Shown here: piece after piece, positions 4,439 to 5,018 of the stretch | How positions within the stretch are numbered: the stretch's first letter is position 1 | How the letters are laid out: every line of letters starts with the position of its first letter | NCBI GenBank assembly: GCA_002329565.1 | Contig: DCTM01000022.1 | Span: 1-5,018, forward strand | Origin: Firmicutes bacterium UBA1440 | GTDB taxonomy: Bacteria > Bacillota > Clostridia > Peptostreptococcales > Anaerovoracaceae | DNA: 5,018 nt | Direction: 5' to 3' | Position numbers and translations under genes: made by a program | Notes under the pieces: model-generated | Databases searched by the model: none | What the model saw: the letters and a program-made list of their open reading frames with translations, nothing else | Told to the model about the DNA's origin: nothing

Positions 4439-4965
4439 GGGGTAGCCTCCTTAGCGTTGAGATTCTCTAACACGACAGATAGATTTTCTAACACATACAA
4501 GCAACACTCTATATCATGGTCAGTTAAGGTGTTTCTGCCCCTGTCCCTCAACCCAATTCTTTGATATATCGTACCATGCGAAGGCCCATAACCATATTCA
4601 CAGTCACATCTTTGGTCAAATCCTTGGTAATACTTCTGCCCGAAATATCCCTGCATAAGCCATTTCATTCCGGTACAAAGGTCATGTTTTGCGGAGTTGA
4701 TTAAATCCGCATAAATCATTGAATATTTTTTGCCTTCACCGCGATATGAATGCACGCGAGGGAAATCTAACTCTAAAAGCAACAACCCGCGCTCATATTT
4801 CTCAATGTTGATTCCATGTCGCAAAGCATTGATTTTGTCGCGTATGCGCTTCTTTTCTTGCTCGTACTGACTTTTATATACGTTATATTCCGCTTGTTTA
4901 CTTGCGTACTCCTTATCCAGCTCAATGAGCTTGCGATTAAGGGTTAATAACGAGTCACCGCTCAT
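4435..4965 (-). CDS. Conserved-looking hypothetical phage protein with N-terminal coiled coil
   Basis: A 176-residue protein starting MSGDSLLTLNRKL. The ATG at 4965 is preferred over an in-frame ATG at 5001 because GGAGGGG lies six bases upstream and the start overlaps the upstream stop as ATGA. Residues about 5-52 are highly charged with heptad-like Leu/Ile/Tyr spacing (LIELDKEYASKQAEY), suggesting a coiled coil. The C-terminal two thirds look globular, with an aromatic/glycine-rich patch (GYFGQKYYQGFD), a CDCEYGYG segment and a helical end (YVLENLSVVLENLNA). There is no signal peptide or membrane segment. I do not recognise the family. Its place among small early genes suggests an accessory or host-interaction role, but that rests on context only. 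Confidence 0.85.
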   Translation of the reverse strand: MSGDSLLTLNRKLIELDKEYASKQAEYNVYKSQYEQEKKRIRDKINALRHGINIEKYERGLLLLELDFPRVHSYRGEGKKYSMIYADLINSAKHDLCTGMKWLMQGYFGQKYYQGFDQRCDCEYGYGPSHGTIYQRIGLRDRGRNTLTDHDIECCLYVLENLSVVLENLNAKEATP

Positions 4966-5018
4966 TCCGTCCCCTCCGTTTCCGCTGGCTGCCGGAGCCA
5001 TTCAATGACACTTATATA
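4962..5018 (-). CDS. C-terminal end of an unidentified protein (partial, runs off right edge)
   Basis: The last 18 codons and TGA stop of a gene whose start lies beyond the right edge. The visible residues read YISVIEWLRQPAETEGTE. The stop overlaps the next start as ATGA (ATG 4965-4963, TGA 4964-4962), the same coupling seen elsewhere in this operon, which is the main reason to believe the frame. An amphipathic stretch (VIEWLRQ) followed by an acidic, Glu/Thr-rich tail resembles ends of many small phage proteins, but too little is visible to name a family. The alternative reading here, an upstream ATG at 5001 for the next gene, has no Shine-Dalgarno sequence and would need this frame to be noise. 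Confidence 0.6.
   Translation of the reverse strand, partial: YISVIEWLRQPAETEGTE

Noticed and set aside
1..5018. tRNA genes, CRISPR arrays, insertion sequences, integrase or attachment sites
   Set aside because: None seen: no regularly spaced repeats, no cloverleaf-like GTTCRA region in a tRNA context, and no transposase or recombinase motifs in any supported gene.

Overview
The window looks like part of a tailed-phage or prophage genome from a Gram-positive (Bacillota-type) host. All supported genes lie on the minus strand, so the region is transcribed right to left. Genes are small and tightly packed, often with ATGA, TGATG or longer stop/start overlaps. Shine-Dalgarno sequences are strong AAGGAG/GGAGG types, and TTG and GTG starts occur beside ATG. 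The RinA-family late regulator and the small zinc-ribbon, ASCH and Lar-like genes are typical phage cargo. No integrase or attachment site is visible, so phage and prophage cannot be told apart.

Right part (5018 down to about 2030), end of an early/middle operon. In order of transcription: the C-terminus of an unidentified protein running off the right edge; a 176-residue coiled-coil protein of unknown function; a small gene that appears frameshifted (about 4438-4216); a Lar-type zinc-ribbon protein; a 115-residue protein ending in a CPMCGRKL zinc ribbon; an ASCH-domain protein; a 123-residue coiled-coil plus zinc-ribbon protein; a severely shortened DUF5131 (phage Gp37/Gp68, 'three-Cys-motif') protein; a minimal HAD-family phosphatase; and a cysteine-rich conserved phage protein. 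Nearly every junction is overlapping, so translation is probably coupled.

Middle (2060 to 1467), the late switch. A RinA-family transcriptional activator is followed by 165 non-coding bases. These hold two tandem GTGGAAAAA repeats 11 bp apart, an extended -10-like element (TG-T-TATTAT), and then almost at once a terminator-like hairpin with a UACG tetraloop. The likely reading is that RinA acts on a late promoter just downstream of its own gene and that a leader terminator limits basal transcription.

Left part (1466 to 1), start of the late operon. A calcineurin-like metallophosphoesterase with a helix-turn-helix-like N-terminus starts at TTG with a long Shine-Dalgarno match. A 139-base gap with a possible Shine-Dalgarno-sequestering hairpin follows, then a small HNH-family protein whose final catalytic His position is Pro. 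HNH genes of this kind usually sit just before the terminase genes, which would lie off the left edge.

I do not see a clearly new defence or mobile system. The most useful leads are the RinA/late-promoter/terminator arrangement, the out-of-frame small gene, the shortened three-Cys protein, and motif losses in the HNH and phosphoesterase proteins.
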